In this document: positions 1 through 6,515 of the stretch, in pieces
How positions within the stretch are numbered: position 1 is the first letter of the stretch
Layout of the letters: every line of letters starts with the position of its first letter
NCBI GenBank assembly: GCA_903934155.1
Contig: CAIZMS010000329.1
Span: 1-6,735, forward strand
Direction of reading: 5' to 3'
Origin: an uncultured bacterium
GTDB taxonomy: Bacteria > Verrucomicrobiota > Kiritimatiellia > CAIKKV01 > CAITUY01
Length of the DNA stretch: 6,735 nt
Notes under the pieces: generated by a model
Seen by the model: only the letters and a program-made list of their open reading frames with translations
What the model was told of the DNA's origin: nothing
Database searches by the model: none
Made by a program: the position numbers and the translations under genes

Positions 1-140
1 CCGCAACCGCTTTCCCCAACCAAGGCTACCGTTTCGTCTTCATTCACAACCAGATCGATACCATCAACAGCCCGAACAAGTCCCTCTTCGGTCGAGAAAT
101 GAATCTTCAGTCCGGAGACATCCAGCACAGGGGGCGCCAT
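1..140 (-). CDS. Peptide/dipeptide-type ABC transporter ATP-binding protein, N-terminal part (cut by left edge)
   Basis: Only the first 46 codons plus two bases are present; the gene runs out of the window on the left. The translation begins MAPPVLDVSGLKIHF and continues through LVRAVDGIDL to VALVGESGC, followed by the first two bases of a Gly codon. This is the beginning of a Walker A P-loop (GESGCG, residues 42-47). The LxVxxLKxxF, then VRAVDGI, then LVGESGCG pattern is typical of the DppD/OppD/DppF/OppF ATPases, which power inner-membrane import of di- and oligopeptides or nickel. The ATG at 138-140 is the only sensible start; its Shine-Dalgarno signal is poor. It lies 29 bases after the xseB stop on the same strand with no terminator between, so it may be the last part of the operon or the start of a transporter operon. 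Which subunit it is (D or F type) and its substrate cannot be told from this fragment. Confidence 0.85.
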   Translation of the reverse strand, partial: MAPPVLDVSGLKIHFSTEEGLVRAVDGIDLVVNEDETVALVGESGC

Positions 141-169
141 GACATTTGATTCCGTGTTATTCATTCAAA

Positions 170-478
170 TCAAAACGGTAATCCGTTGCCGGGCTCCTCG
201 TTTTTCCCAGGAGGTGTCTCGTCACGATCTTCGAAAGGCTCGGACGAGACGGTTTCGCCCTCCTTTACGAGGATTTCAATTCGTCGCTCGACCTGATTTA
301 GTTTCGATGAACAGAGCTTTACAAGACCCTGTCCTTCCTCAAAGCGGGCCATCATGTCTTCAAGACTGAGCTTTCCGCCCTCCATTTCCTCCACGATGGT
401 TTCCAGTCGTCCGAGCGCTTTTTCAAAGCTGATGCCCTCGGGTTTCATCGTTTGCTCTTCGGCCTTTTTTTTACTCAT
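170..478 (-). CDS. xseB: Exodeoxyribonuclease VII small subunit
   Basis: This 102-residue protein is the small subunit of exonuclease VII. Several copies bind the coiled-coil arm of XseA to form the enzyme that degrades single-stranded DNA to acid-soluble oligonucleotides in the cytoplasm. The family core spans about residues 16-70: SFEKALGRLETIVEEMEGGKLSLEDMM, then FEEGQGLVKLC and LNQVERRIEIL. The remaining 30 or so residues are acidic and rich in Gly and Pro, probably disordered, and make the protein somewhat longer than the usual 70-85 residues. The ATG at 476-478 is preceded by a strong ribosome-binding site (AAGGTGAT, ending three bases before the start) and overlaps the end of xseA by 8 bases, which suggests coupled translation in keeping with the needed subunit ratio. 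Codons 3-5 (Lys-Lys-Lys) form a run of eight A residues. The identification is secure. Confidence 0.95.
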   Translation of the reverse strand: MSKKKAEEQTMKPEGISFEKALGRLETIVEEMEGGKLSLEDMMARFEEGQGLVKLCSSKLNQVERRIEILVKEGETVSSEPFEDRDETPPGKNEEPGNGLPF

Positions 479-1751
479 GTATCACCTTTGATTTGAATTC
501 GCCCTCTCCCACCCGCGTCACAAGTTTGTCGCCGTCTGCCACTTCCCCCGCATTTCTGACAGCCCGGCCGTCAACCGTGAATGTAATGCTGTATCCCCGC
601 TTCAGAACAGCCAGGGGATTATAGGCCGTTAATTGCCGCTCCAGGCTCCTGGCCTGCTGCACCCTCAGGGCAAATACCCTGCTCAAAGAGTGCTTCATTC
701 TGATGGATAAATCATCGGCATGCTGTTGACCTTCACGGAATTTCCGTTCCAGAGAATGGCTTGTCCGGTCTTTGAGGCGTTCAATTTTCTGACGGTAGAC
801 CCGGGCGGCATTGCCAGGCTCCCGAAAGACATAACTCCGCGCCGCCGCATGAAACCGGCCGCGCGCTTTTAAAAGAGAATGATTGAGCAATTGCGTGATG
901 GCGGAAGATTTCTGGCGCAGTGCCCCCAGAAACTCGTCCTTGCGTCCCACCACGATCTCGGCGGCGGCAGACGGTGTGGGAGCCCGGAGATCCGCAACGA
1001 AATCACAAATGGTGAAATCGGTCTCATGTCCTACAGCGGAGATTACCGGAATGTCCGACCGTTCAATGGCTCGCGCCACGATCTCCTCGTTAAAACACCA
1101 TAAATCCTCGAGACTCCCCCCGCCTCGCCCTACGATCATCACGTCAATGTTGCCCTGCCGGTTGAGCAGGTCTATGGCTGCCGCAATCTCCTGAGCGGCC
1201 CCAGCGCCCTGAACCCGCGCCGGGGAAATCACCACATGTAGATTCGGAAAGCGTCGTCGGAGCACATTTAAAATGTCGCGAATAGCGGCACCCGTGGGGG
1301 ATGTCACAACACCGATATGCCTGGGAAGGAGAGGGAGTTTCCGCTTCCGTTCCACGGCAAACAGCCCCTCATCGGACAATTTCTTTTTCAAGGCCTCAAA
1401 GGCCGCCTGCAGGGATCCTTTCCCACCCTCCTCCATCCGCTTGATGACAATCTGATAACTCCCGTCCCGTTCATAAACAGTGAGAGAGCCGTAGGCCCGG
1501 ACCCGCATGCCGTCCCTGGGCACAAACAGCAGTCCCCGCATGTCGCTTCGCCAGATCACCCCTCGTATCTGGGATGACTCGTCCTTAATGGTAAAATAAC
1601 AGTGCCCCGATGGCGGTTGACGAATGTTGGAGAGTTCTCCCTCCACGCAAACGCCGCCCTGGCTCCCCTCAAGCAATACCCTGATCTGGCGCGTCAACTC
1701 CGTGACGGAAAAGATGCGGATATCGCCACTCCCTGTCTGGTCCCTGCTCAT
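471..1751 (-). CDS. xseA: Exodeoxyribonuclease VII large subunit
   Basis: This 426-residue protein is the catalytic subunit of exonuclease VII, which acts on single-stranded DNA in repair and in removing toxic DNA fragments. An N-terminal OB-fold (about residues 12-105, FSVTELTRQIRVLLE to YQIVIKRM) binds DNA. The nuclease domain follows with HIGVVTSPTGAAIRDIL (145-161), VMIVGRGGGSLEDLW (204-218) and ISAVGHETDFTICDF (237-251). Asp159, Arg209, His242 and Asp245 match the residues known to be essential in the E. coli enzyme (Asp155, Arg205, His238, Asp241), so activity is expected. Residues about 270-370 form the long helical arm that carries XseB, and the C-terminal motif NPLAVLKRGYSI (378-389) is a family hallmark. 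The start ATG (1749-1751) overlaps the ymdB stop as ATGA; its own ribosome-binding site is weak (AGG five bases upstream), which points to translational coupling with ymdB. Length is normal for the family, and nothing appears damaged. Confidence 0.97.
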   Translation of the reverse strand: MSRDQTGSGDIRIFSVTELTRQIRVLLEGSQGGVCVEGELSNIRQPPSGHCYFTIKDESSQIRGVIWRSDMRGLLFVPRDGMRVRAYGSLTVYERDGSYQIVIKRMEEGGKGSLQAAFEALKKKLSDEGLFAVERKRKLPLLPRHIGVVTSPTGAAIRDILNVLRRRFPNLHVVISPARVQGAGAAQEIAAAIDLLNRQGNIDVMIVGRGGGSLEDLWCFNEEIVARAIERSDIPVISAVGHETDFTICDFVADLRAPTPSAAAEIVVGRKDEFLGALRQKSSAITQLLNHSLLKARGRFHAAARSYVFREPGNAARVYRQKIERLKDRTSHSLERKFREGQQHADDLSIRMKHSLSRVFALRVQQARSLERQLTAYNPLAVLKRGYSITFTVDGRAVRNAGEVADGDKLVTRVGEGEFKSKVIHE

Positions 1752-2536
1752 TTTGCCTGATCCAGAAACTCCCTGACACGCGTGATTTTACGGGCCTTTC
1801 CGGTGGACTCATCCACATCAATCAGAACTCCTTCCAAGGCCACATTATGCTCCGCAATTTCGAATTTGGACGGCATCCCCGTGAGGAATTTCCCCATCAC
1901 AGACGGATAATCCCGCCCAATGATGGAATCTTTCGGTCCCGTCATTCCCAAGTCGGTAATATAGGCCGACCTCTTGGGCAGAATTGTTTCATCCGAGGTC
2001 TGGACATGGGTGTGAGTGCCGACAATCGCGCTAACCCGTCCGTCCAAATGACGTCCCATGGCGATTTTCTCCGAAGTGGCTTCGGCATGCATATCGACCA
2101 GAATCACCTTTCCCATATTGGGTTCCTTGGCCAGCAGCGCATCTACAGTCCGGAACGGGCAGTCCATGGGGGGCATAAACACCCGACCAATCAGACTGAC
2201 GACGGTTACCCGCCCCTTAGGTGTTTCCACAGTCACAATTCCACGACCGGGACAGCCGGGTGCGAAATTGGCAGGCCTGATCAATCGTTTTTCGATGTCG
2301 AGATATTGGGCGATTTCCTTCTGGTCCCATGTATGATCGCCCAAGGTGATAACATCCGCACCGGCGTCAAACAATTCACCAGCGATGACCCGCGTGATCC
2401 CCTTCCCTCCGGCGGAATTCTCGGCATTGGCAACCACCATGTCAACGGCGCCTCGCCCCTTCATTTGGCCGACCACCCGGGCAAATATCTTGCGCCCCGG
2501 CCCTCCAACCATGTCTCCAACCATGAGAATATTCAT
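1748..2536 (-). CDS. ymdB: YmdB-type metallophosphoesterase (2',3'-cyclic nucleotide 2'-phosphodiesterase family)
   Basis: This 262-residue protein belongs to the TIGR00282/YmdB family of dinuclear-metal phosphodiesterases. The Bacillus subtilis member hydrolyses 2',3'-cyclic nucleotides and influences biofilm and motility decisions. Visible family motifs are GDMVGGPGR (7-15), ANAENSAGGKGIT (36-48), GDHTWDQKEI (66-75), RPANF (87-91), DMHAEATSEK (148-157), GTHTHVQTSD (173-182) and TDLGMTGP (194-201). Metal ligands by alignment with B. subtilis YmdB are Asp8, Glu39, Asn40, His68, His150, His175 and His177, all present. Position 67, Asn in B. subtilis (GNHTWD), is Asp here (GDHTWD). There is no signal peptide, so it is cytoplasmic. 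The start ATG overlaps the rny stop by 4 bases (ATGA), with GGAG eight bases upstream. The rny-ymdB pairing is conserved in many bacteria and, since RNA cleavage can generate 2',3'-cyclic ends, hints at a link to RNA turnover. The family is certain; the substrate is inferred. Confidence 0.93.
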   Translation of the reverse strand: MNILMVGDMVGGPGRKIFARVVGQMKGRGAVDMVVANAENSAGGKGITRVIAGELFDAGADVITLGDHTWDQKEIAQYLDIEKRLIRPANFAPGCPGRGIVTVETPKGRVTVVSLIGRVFMPPMDCPFRTVDALLAKEPNMGKVILVDMHAEATSEKIAMGRHLDGRVSAIVGTHTHVQTSDETILPKRSAYITDLGMTGPKDSIIGRDYPSVMGKFLTGMPSKFEIAEHNVALEGVLIDVDESTGKARKITRVREFLDQAK

Positions 2537-4089
2537 CGAGCATACTCCACGCAGCGGGTTTCTCTCACCACCATCACCCTGATTTGTCCCGGGTATTGCA
2601 GTTCACTTTCAATTTTCTTGCAGATGTTCCTGGCAAGCGCCATGGCATCATGGTCATTTACTTTTTCCGGCTGCACCACCACCCGCATCTCTCGTCCTGC
2701 CTGAATGGCGTAACTCTTGTCCACCCCGGGGAAACTATTGGCGATGCCTTCCAATTTTTCAAGACGCTTCACATAAATTTCCGAGGTTTCAGCGCGGGCA
2801 CCGGGACGGGACGCCGAAATGGCATCGCCTGCGGCGGCCAGAATGGCATAAAGGCTTTCCCCTGGAACTTCTTCATGGTGCGCGGCAACGGCATTGATGA
2901 CTACACTTGCCTCTCCGAGGCGTCGCAGGAAATCACCGCCAATTTGAGCATGGCTTCCCTCAATGTTATGATCCAGAGCCTTGCCGATGTCATGAAGCAG
3001 GCCAATCCGTTTCGCCAGGGTCACATCCAGACCCAATTCCGCCGCCATAACTCCCATGAGCTGAGCCACCTCAATGGAGTGCATCAGGACATTTTGCGAA
3101 TAACTGCTTCGGAATTTCAGGCGGCCGAGGGTGCGGACAAGATCCGGGTCGACATCCCTGATTCCCACCTGATAGATGGCTTCTTCGCCTGCCTGTCGAA
3201 TTCGTTCATCCATCTCGTCCCGCGTTTTGTTAACCACCTCTTCAATCCGGGCCGGATGAATACGGCCATCCTGGATGAGGAGCTCCAGGGAAATTCTAGC
3301 TACTTCCCGACGGACTGGATCAAAGGCCGATATCACCACCGCCTCCGGGGTGTCATCGATCAGTAGATTCACGCCGGTAGCCGCCTCGATCGCCCGGATG
3401 TTCCGTCCATCACGCCCGATAATGCGCCCCTTCATCTCATCATTCGGAAGCGCGATGCTACTGGTCATCAATTCAGAGGAGTGACTGGCCGCGTAACGCT
3501 GAACCGCAAGACTGACAATTTTCTGGGCTTCCCGCTCTGCAGTGTCCTTCGCTTCCTCCTGAAGGCGTCGGATTAATCCGCCAACCTCATTATGAACTTC
3601 CGACTCAACCCGGGTCATCAAGGTCAGTCTGGCTTCTGCCTGGGTCATGCCGGCAACCCGTTGCAGCCGTATCTTTTCTTCATCCATGAGCCTGATCAGA
3701 TCCTCCCTGATTTTCTCATTTTCGCCGGCCTGCTTTTCCACTTCCGCAGAACGTTGTTCCGTGGCGCGTTCCTTTTTATCGATAAGGGCCACCTTGCGTT
3801 CAAGATTGGACTCCTTTTGGGCGATCCGATTGTCCAGATTTGTCAGTTCCTCCCGCCGTGACCGGGTTGATGCCTCAAACTCCTCCCGGGCCTTTAACAC
3901 CTCATCCTTGGCTTTCAGTGCGGCATCCTTCAGAAGACTGTCCGCCCCTGTCTTGGCATCCTTTAAAAGTTGGTTCGCATCTCGCTCCATCTGGCTTGAC
4001 CGAACCGCACTCATCCAAACCCGAAGTCCGTATCCCAAGGCCAATCCCGCAGCGGCGGTCAAGGCCGCCGTAATCATCATTTCAAGCAT
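2533..4089 (-). CDS. rny: Ribonuclease Y
   Basis: This 518-residue, membrane-anchored endoribonuclease starts decay and processing of many mRNAs in bacteria that have it. The architecture is complete. A short transmembrane helix (about residues 5-27, MITAALTAAAGLALGYGLRVW) is followed by a long charged coiled coil (about 30-205). Next is a KH RNA-binding domain with the loop GRIIGRDGRNIRAIE (221-235), then an HD domain with His337 (LMHSIEV), His366-Asp367 (LLHDIGK), His380, His404-His405 and Asp422 (GDAISASRPGAR) as probable metal and catalytic residues. A conserved C-terminal domain ends in the usual form (PGQIRVMVVRETR). The length matches the family norm of about 520. The ATG at 4087-4089 has an excellent ribosome-binding site (AAGGAAGG, spacer six bases), the best in the cluster, and lies 13 bases after the cyclo-ligase stop. 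The 3' end overlaps ymdB by 4 bases. Nothing is missing. Confidence 0.98.
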   Translation of the reverse strand: MLEMMITAALTAAAGLALGYGLRVWMSAVRSSQMERDANQLLKDAKTGADSLLKDAALKAKDEVLKAREEFEASTRSRREELTNLDNRIAQKESNLERKVALIDKKERATEQRSAEVEKQAGENEKIREDLIRLMDEEKIRLQRVAGMTQAEARLTLMTRVESEVHNEVGGLIRRLQEEAKDTAEREAQKIVSLAVQRYAASHSSELMTSSIALPNDEMKGRIIGRDGRNIRAIEAATGVNLLIDDTPEAVVISAFDPVRREVARISLELLIQDGRIHPARIEEVVNKTRDEMDERIRQAGEEAIYQVGIRDVDPDLVRTLGRLKFRSSYSQNVLMHSIEVAQLMGVMAAELGLDVTLAKRIGLLHDIGKALDHNIEGSHAQIGGDFLRRLGEASVVINAVAAHHEEVPGESLYAILAAAGDAISASRPGARAETSEIYVKRLEKLEGIANSFPGVDKSYAIQAGREMRVVVQPEKVNDHDAMALARNICKKIESELQYPGQIRVMVVRETRCVEYAR

Positions 4090-4102
4090 TCAGCACCTTC
4101 CT

Positions 4103-4678
4103 TTATGTTGTCCGATAGACAGCATTTTCCGTAATCACCACATCCATTCCAACATCATGTTCCGCAACCGGGAACCCGGAAGTAATCTGGGCGGCAAAAC
4201 ATAATCCGGTCTTGCAGTTCACATGGCGACCCAGCCGCGCAAGCATCCGGTCATAAAAACCGAGCCCGTGTCCCAACCGGGCGCCTGTTTCTGAAAAGGC
4301 AAGACCGGGAACCAGAACCAGATCGAAACACCTGGGTTTTGCCCAGTGCGGTGTGGCTGGCTGCCTGACTGAAAACCGTCCGCGGGTCAACGGTTCATTC
4401 GGCGTGAACCAGGCAGGCATGTATTCGCCGTCGTCCCGGGCGCAAGGCACGGCAATGCGTTTTCCGGCTTTCCACGCCGCCTCCATAATCGCCTGCGTTT
4501 GAGCCTCGCCGGGAAGCGCCAGATAACAGCACACCACTTCGGCGCGATTGAATTCGGCTAGGGCGATCACCCGCTCCGCAATACGACTACTGGCCGTCAA
4601 TACCCAGGAGGCATTCAGCCCTTCTCGCTGTTTCCGCATCACCGCGCGATGCTCCGCTTTGGCTTCTGCGCTATTCAT
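4103..4678 (-). CDS. fau: 5-formyltetrahydrofolate cyclo-ligase (5,10-methenyltetrahydrofolate synthetase)
   Basis: This 191-residue cytoplasmic enzyme converts 5-formyltetrahydrofolate to 5,10-methenyltetrahydrofolate with ATP, returning a storage or inhibitory folate to the one-carbon pool. The E. coli homologue is ygfA/fau. The family signature GARLGHGLGFYDRML (132-146) forms the phosphate-binding region. Other family segments are CCYLALPGEAQTQAIM (50-65), KRIAVPCAR (73-81), FDLVLVPGLAFSETG (118-132) and VAEHDVGMDVVITE (171-184). The ATG at 4676-4678 was chosen because it gives the usual family length and an N-terminus like the family (helix with MRKQREGL); it overlaps the end of rarA by 8 bases. 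The open frame continues some 90 codons further upstream, but that part lies inside rarA in another frame and does not resemble the family. A weaker alternative start is Met14. Lying just downstream of 6S RNA and rarA fits the known ssrS-ygfA linkage. Confidence 0.93.
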   Translation of the reverse strand: MNSAEAKAEHRAVMRKQREGLNASWVLTASSRIAERVIALAEFNRAEVVCCYLALPGEAQTQAIMEAAWKAGKRIAVPCARDDGEYMPAWFTPNEPLTRGRFSVRQPATPHWAKPRCFDLVLVPGLAFSETGARLGHGLGFYDRMLARLGRHVNCKTGLCFAAQITSGFPVAEHDVGMDVVITENAVYRTT

Positions 4679-6032
4679 CCTGCTTTTTCTGGTTATCGTC
4701 ATTCGACTCCCGTGCCCGGGCTTTCGCCCGCCGGCTGTTCCATGATGCCATCCGTTTTGTGATAATGTCCTCATAGCCGGCCGTGGTGGGCTCGTAATAA
4801 ACGGCCGAAGTGGGGATATAGTCCTGATCAACAAAGTGCCCTTCGAAATCATGGGCATACTGGTAGCCGGTGTGCCCCAACCGGTCGGCCCCTTTATAAC
4901 TGGAGCTTCGGAGATGCAATGGGACCGGGAGTATCCGCCCCTTCTCCACATCATTCATCGCCTTGTCAATGGCCAGGTACGAGGCATTACTCTTGGGTGC
5001 CGTGGCTAGATAGGTTGTTGCCTGTGCCAGCACAATCCGGGCCTCCGGCATACCCACAAAGGCTACGGCATCCATGGCAGAGGTTGCTACCGTCAAGCCC
5101 CGCGGGTCGGCATTACCAATGTCCTCTGATGCCAGAATAACCAGACGGCGGGCGATAAAGCGGGGGTCCTCCCCTGCATAGAGCATCTTGGCCAGCCAGT
5201 AGATGGCAGCATGGGGATCCGAACCGCGAACGCTTTTTATAAAGGCGGAAATGGTGTCGTGGTGCCCATCCTCGTCGCGGTCATAGACAACCGCCTTTTT
5301 CTGAACGGACTCCTCCATGATGGCGCGGGTGATGTGAATGCGCACCTGATCATCGGGCGGCGTAGACATCACGGCGATCTCTAGCGAGTTCAGGGCCCGT
5401 CGCCCGTCGCCCTCGCAGACTTTTGCCAGATGCGCCAGAGCCTCTTCATCCACATCAACCGGCCGGCCGCCCACTCCGCGCTCATCCATCAGCGCGCGCT
5501 TCAGAAGGAGAATGATGTCGGCCTCAGACACCGGATTTAACTGAAAGACCTGCGATCGCGAGGTCAACGGACTGTTAATGAAGAAAAAGGGATTATGCGT
5601 GGTGGCCCCGATTAACGTGACGGTTCCATCTTCTACATGCGGCAGCAGGATATCCTGTTGCGATTTGTTGAAGTGGTGGATCTCATCAATGAATAGAATC
5701 GTTTCAACCCCGTCAGCCCGTTTGCGATGCTGCGCGGCAGCCAGAATAGACCGAAGAACCGCCACATTGGCGAGGACGCCGCTGGTACGCTCAAACCGGC
5801 GGCGTGTGGCCGCGGCAACGACCTCGGCGATGGATGTTTTTCCGCATCCGGGAGGGCCATAAAGAATGATGCTACCCAACCGGTCAGCCTCGATGGCGCG
5901 GCGAAGCAACTTGCCTTTCCCGAGGATGTGATCCTGTCCGACGATTTCATCCAGAGTGCGGGGACGCATCCGAGCCGCCAGCGGCTGCGAACGGGTCAAT
6001 AACTCAGAATGTTCTTTTTCAAAAAGATCCAT
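4671..6032 (-). CDS. rarA: Replication-associated recombination protein A (RarA/MgsA AAA+ ATPase)
   Basis: This 453-residue AAA+ ATPase is the bacterial relative of yeast Mgs1 and human WRNIP1 and acts at stalled replication forks together with SSB and the polymerase clamp. Domains in order are an N-terminal LAARMRPRTLDEIVGQDHILG (18-38), Walker A GPPGCGKT (59-66), Walker B ILFIDEIHHF (112-121), sensor 1 GATTHNPFFF (142-151), the arginine finger in SPLTSRSQVF (154-163, Arg159) and sensor 2 CEGDGRRALNSLE (206-218). The MgsA C-terminal tetramerisation region contains SDPHAAIYWLAKMLYAGEDP, FIARRLVILASEDIGNADP and LGHTGYQYAHDF. All nucleotide-binding elements are intact. The sensor 1 region reads THNP, where E. 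coli has TENP. The ATG at 6030-6032 has GGTGG close upstream and lies only 13 bases from the U-run that ends the 6S RNA gene. The C-terminal tail is basic and acidic (KARARESNDDNQKKQDE) and probably flexible. The stop overlaps the cyclo-ligase start. Confidence 0.97.
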   Translation of the reverse strand: MDLFEKEHSELLTRSQPLAARMRPRTLDEIVGQDHILGKGKLLRRAIEADRLGSIILYGPPGCGKTSIAEVVAAATRRRFERTSGVLANVAVLRSILAAAQHRKRADGVETILFIDEIHHFNKSQQDILLPHVEDGTVTLIGATTHNPFFFINSPLTSRSQVFQLNPVSEADIILLLKRALMDERGVGGRPVDVDEEALAHLAKVCEGDGRRALNSLEIAVMSTPPDDQVRIHITRAIMEESVQKKAVVYDRDEDGHHDTISAFIKSVRGSDPHAAIYWLAKMLYAGEDPRFIARRLVILASEDIGNADPRGLTVATSAMDAVAFVGMPEARIVLAQATTYLATAPKSNASYLAIDKAMNDVEKGRILPVPLHLRSSSYKGADRLGHTGYQYAHDFEGHFVDQDYIPTSAVYYEPTTAGYEDIITKRMASWNSRRAKARARESNDDNQKKQDE

Positions 6033-6044
6033 GGGCCCACCAAT

Positions 6045-6068
6045 AAAAAACCCCGCCTTGCCGCAGGA
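6045..6068 (-). terminator. Possible intrinsic terminator at the 3' end of 6S RNA
   Basis: On the minus strand CCTGC (6067-6063) can pair with GCGGG (6056-6052) around a six-base loop, and six T residues follow (6050-6045). This is a short hairpin plus U-run, the form of an intrinsic terminator. The same GCGGGG bases are needed for the closing stem of the 6S RNA, so the two pairings are mutually exclusive: the local hairpin can form first and the long-range stem later. With only five or six base pairs, including wobbles, termination is probably partial, which would let RNA polymerase continue into rarA. This is inferred from sequence only. Confidence 0.4.
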
Positions 6069-6222
6069 GCACGATCTCTTAACCTCACGAATGAGGTGGG
6101 AACTTTATCTCACGGGTTCCGAGTCCCGAACGAGCGGGCATGCGGGTACCGCAGTATTCAAGTTCCCTTATTCCAAACTATCGGGTAAGAGATTTCCGGC
6201 CCGTACACGAACAAGGCAGGGC
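6046..6222 (-). ncRNA. ssrS: 6S RNA (ssrS), regulator of sigma70 RNA polymerase
   Basis: 6S RNA binds housekeeping RNA polymerase by mimicking an open promoter and dampens transcription, mostly in stationary phase. The minus strand folds into the characteristic rod. A 10-bp closing stem pairs CCCTGCCTTG (6221-6212) with CAAGGCGGGG (6060-6051), with one G-U pair. A second stem pairs ATCTCTTA (6193-6186) with TAAGAGAT (6081-6074). A large central bubble follows, and above it GGGAACTT (6167-6160) pairs with AAGTTCCC (6105-6098), leading to a GC-rich apical arm. The 3' side of the bubble contains a perfect small hairpin, ACCTCA-TTCG-TGAGGT (6097-6082). Size (about 175 nt), the GGCCGGAAAT-like 5' segment and the position upstream of the 5-formyltetrahydrofolate cyclo-ligase gene all fit ssrS. 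It ends in a U-run just before rarA. The 5' end is estimated from the stem and could be off by a few bases. Confidence 0.9.
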
Positions 6223-6228
6223 AATGAA

Positions 6229-6260
6229 TCCATACCAATGGAAGCGCCCCTGGTTGCCAA
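6229..6260 (-). promoter_or_regulatory. Weak candidate promoter just upstream of 6S RNA
   Basis: On the minus strand TTGGCA (6260-6255) could be a -35 box and TATGGA (6234-6229), preceded by TGG in the manner of an extended -10, could be a -10 box. The -10 ends six bases before the estimated 6S 5' end at 6222, the right distance. Against it, the spacer is 20 bases and the -10 matches the consensus at only three positions. It is listed because a 6S gene usually has a promoter close to its 5' end and nothing better is seen here. Confidence 0.3.
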
Positions 6261-6515
6261 AGAACAGCATTTTTGAAGTTGAAGCCCGTTTCTGTAAGCT
6301 CGAGAGGAGTCGCCCCCCCTCCACACCTTCAGCTGACATCCATCATCAAGCCTTGCGGCGTCCAACTTCATCCACCATCTCAAAGATGCCACAACGCCCC
6401 CTGCTAAAAGGGTCAGCAGCAACACCATCATATTCGCTATTTCTGAGTAAACCATCTTCAAACGCCCTGTTCATCCGACCCGAACTCTCTTTTTCCGAAC
6501 TCAGTGCTTCCGCTT

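Noticed and set aside
1847..2704. Plus-strand open frame of 285 codons
   Set aside because: It lies opposite ymdB and the end of rny, both with complete conserved motifs. Its translation is low-complexity, rich in His, Arg and Pro, and matches nothing recognised.
2584..3366. Plus-strand open frame of 260 codons
   Set aside because: It is antisense to the KH and HD domains of RNase Y, without a ribosome-binding site or any recognisable motif.
4679..4954. Upstream extension of the cyclo-ligase reading frame
   Set aside because: The extra 92 codons lie inside rarA in another frame, do not resemble the family, and would make the protein far longer than normal. The ATG at 4678 gives the expected 191 residues.
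6168..6461. Minus-strand 97-codon frame with a hydrophobic N-terminal segment (MMVLLLTLLAGGVVASLRWW)
   Set aside because: It has no convincing ribosome-binding site, its last third runs into the well-supported 6S RNA gene, and the rest resembles no family. The hydrophobic stretch could be chance.
6480..6502. Two copies of GAGTTCGG as the start of a repeat array
   Set aside because: There are only two 8-base copies, 15 bases apart, with no further units. This is not a CRISPR or other array, and two copies can occur by chance.
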